A stretch of 64,000 bases of DNA, from the NCBI GenBank assembly GCA_036571765.1, contig BROE01000024.1, positions 6,528,048-6,592,047 on the forward strand, written 5' to 3'. Shown in pieces: positions 63,579 to 64,000 of the stretch. The position numbers were made by a program, and so were the translations under genes. The stretch is from Plecoglossus altivelis. Its lineage: Eukaryota > Chordata > Actinopteri > Osmeriformes > Plecoglossidae. Position 1 is the first letter of the stretch; every line of letters starts with the position of its first letter. Under the pieces are notes generated by a model. It saw nothing but the letters and a program-made list of their open reading frames with translations, was not told the origin of the DNA and did no database searches.

Positions 63579-64000
63579 GGAGAAAGAGGTGGGGCTCACT
63601 ATGAGAAAACACAGATGTGGTATGAGGGATAAGGTTGGCGGGGAGAATGACTTGCTTAGCCACAACATGTTAATTGGATTTCCAACAACAAAGAGGGCAG
63701 AGTAGAGGTTGGAGCACTGTAGGGAGGGGAAATGGGAGAAAGTGGTGAGAGTGTTGATGGTCAGTCAAGTACAAATTGGCCATCTGTCTTTGTCCACCAA
63801 TGGTGTGAGGATCAGTCCATTAAATGTGAACCGTTGTTACGATGGAAACCATTCCCCTCACTGTGCATGTTCTGTGGTTTGGAACAGCATTAGCAATGGG
63901 CATGTCAAACTCCCTTGTCGTGACATGACAGGAAGTGAAGAGACTGAAGCAATCAGTGGAAGAGTAAGCCCTGCACCCCACCGACACACACTCAGAAGGA
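63577..64000. other. Non-coding right edge, no gene seen
   Basis: Purine-rich at first, then mixed unique sequence to the window edge. No feature recognised. Confidence 0.55.

Overview
The window reads as nuclear DNA of a ray-finned fish (probably a teleost). It is non-coding DNA from a gene desert or a very large intron. It is AT-rich, carries many CA/GT, CT/AG and AT microsatellites, and has no credible long reading frame outside one retrotransposon. The organism call rests on two repeats. One is an RTE-clade (Rex3-like) LINE with a GATG-type 3' tail. The other is a tRNA-derived SINE of a sort I know to be common in fish genomes. I recognise no complete host gene, no structural RNA gene, no CRISPR array and no operon.

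Layout: 1-22.8 kb is single-copy-looking non-coding DNA. It holds a weak exon candidate (538-598), a (CA)n tract near 3.0 kb, a cluster of homeodomain-type TAATTA sites at 3.27-3.67 kb, several poly-C tracts and G-rich stretches with quadruplex potential. At 22,807-24,865 lies the only clear coding relic: an RTE LINE flanked by an identical 12-bp target-site duplication. It has kept both termini but lost most of its endonuclease and linker, and is broken by frameshifts and two stops. A (CT)n tract follows. From 25 to 33.9 kb there is non-coding DNA with GT-rich tracts. At about 33,908-34,244 a SINE lies on the minus strand with recognisable pol III A and B boxes. From 34.2 to 64 kb there is AT-rich non-coding DNA with an AT-alternating block (38.2 kb), a 19-G run (39.5 kb), (AC)n (42.1 kb), a 23-bp perfect inverted repeat pair 2.3 kb apart (56.1 and 58.4 kb), and a pyrimidine block followed by an (AG)n block at the right edge.

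No set of genes here works together, and I find no new coding system. The points most worth checking are the RTE copy with intact ends and a deleted interior, the long inverted match, the quadruplex-forming tracts, and several stretches that look like conserved non-coding elements or enhancers. Those last stretches are guesses from motif content only and need cross-species alignment.
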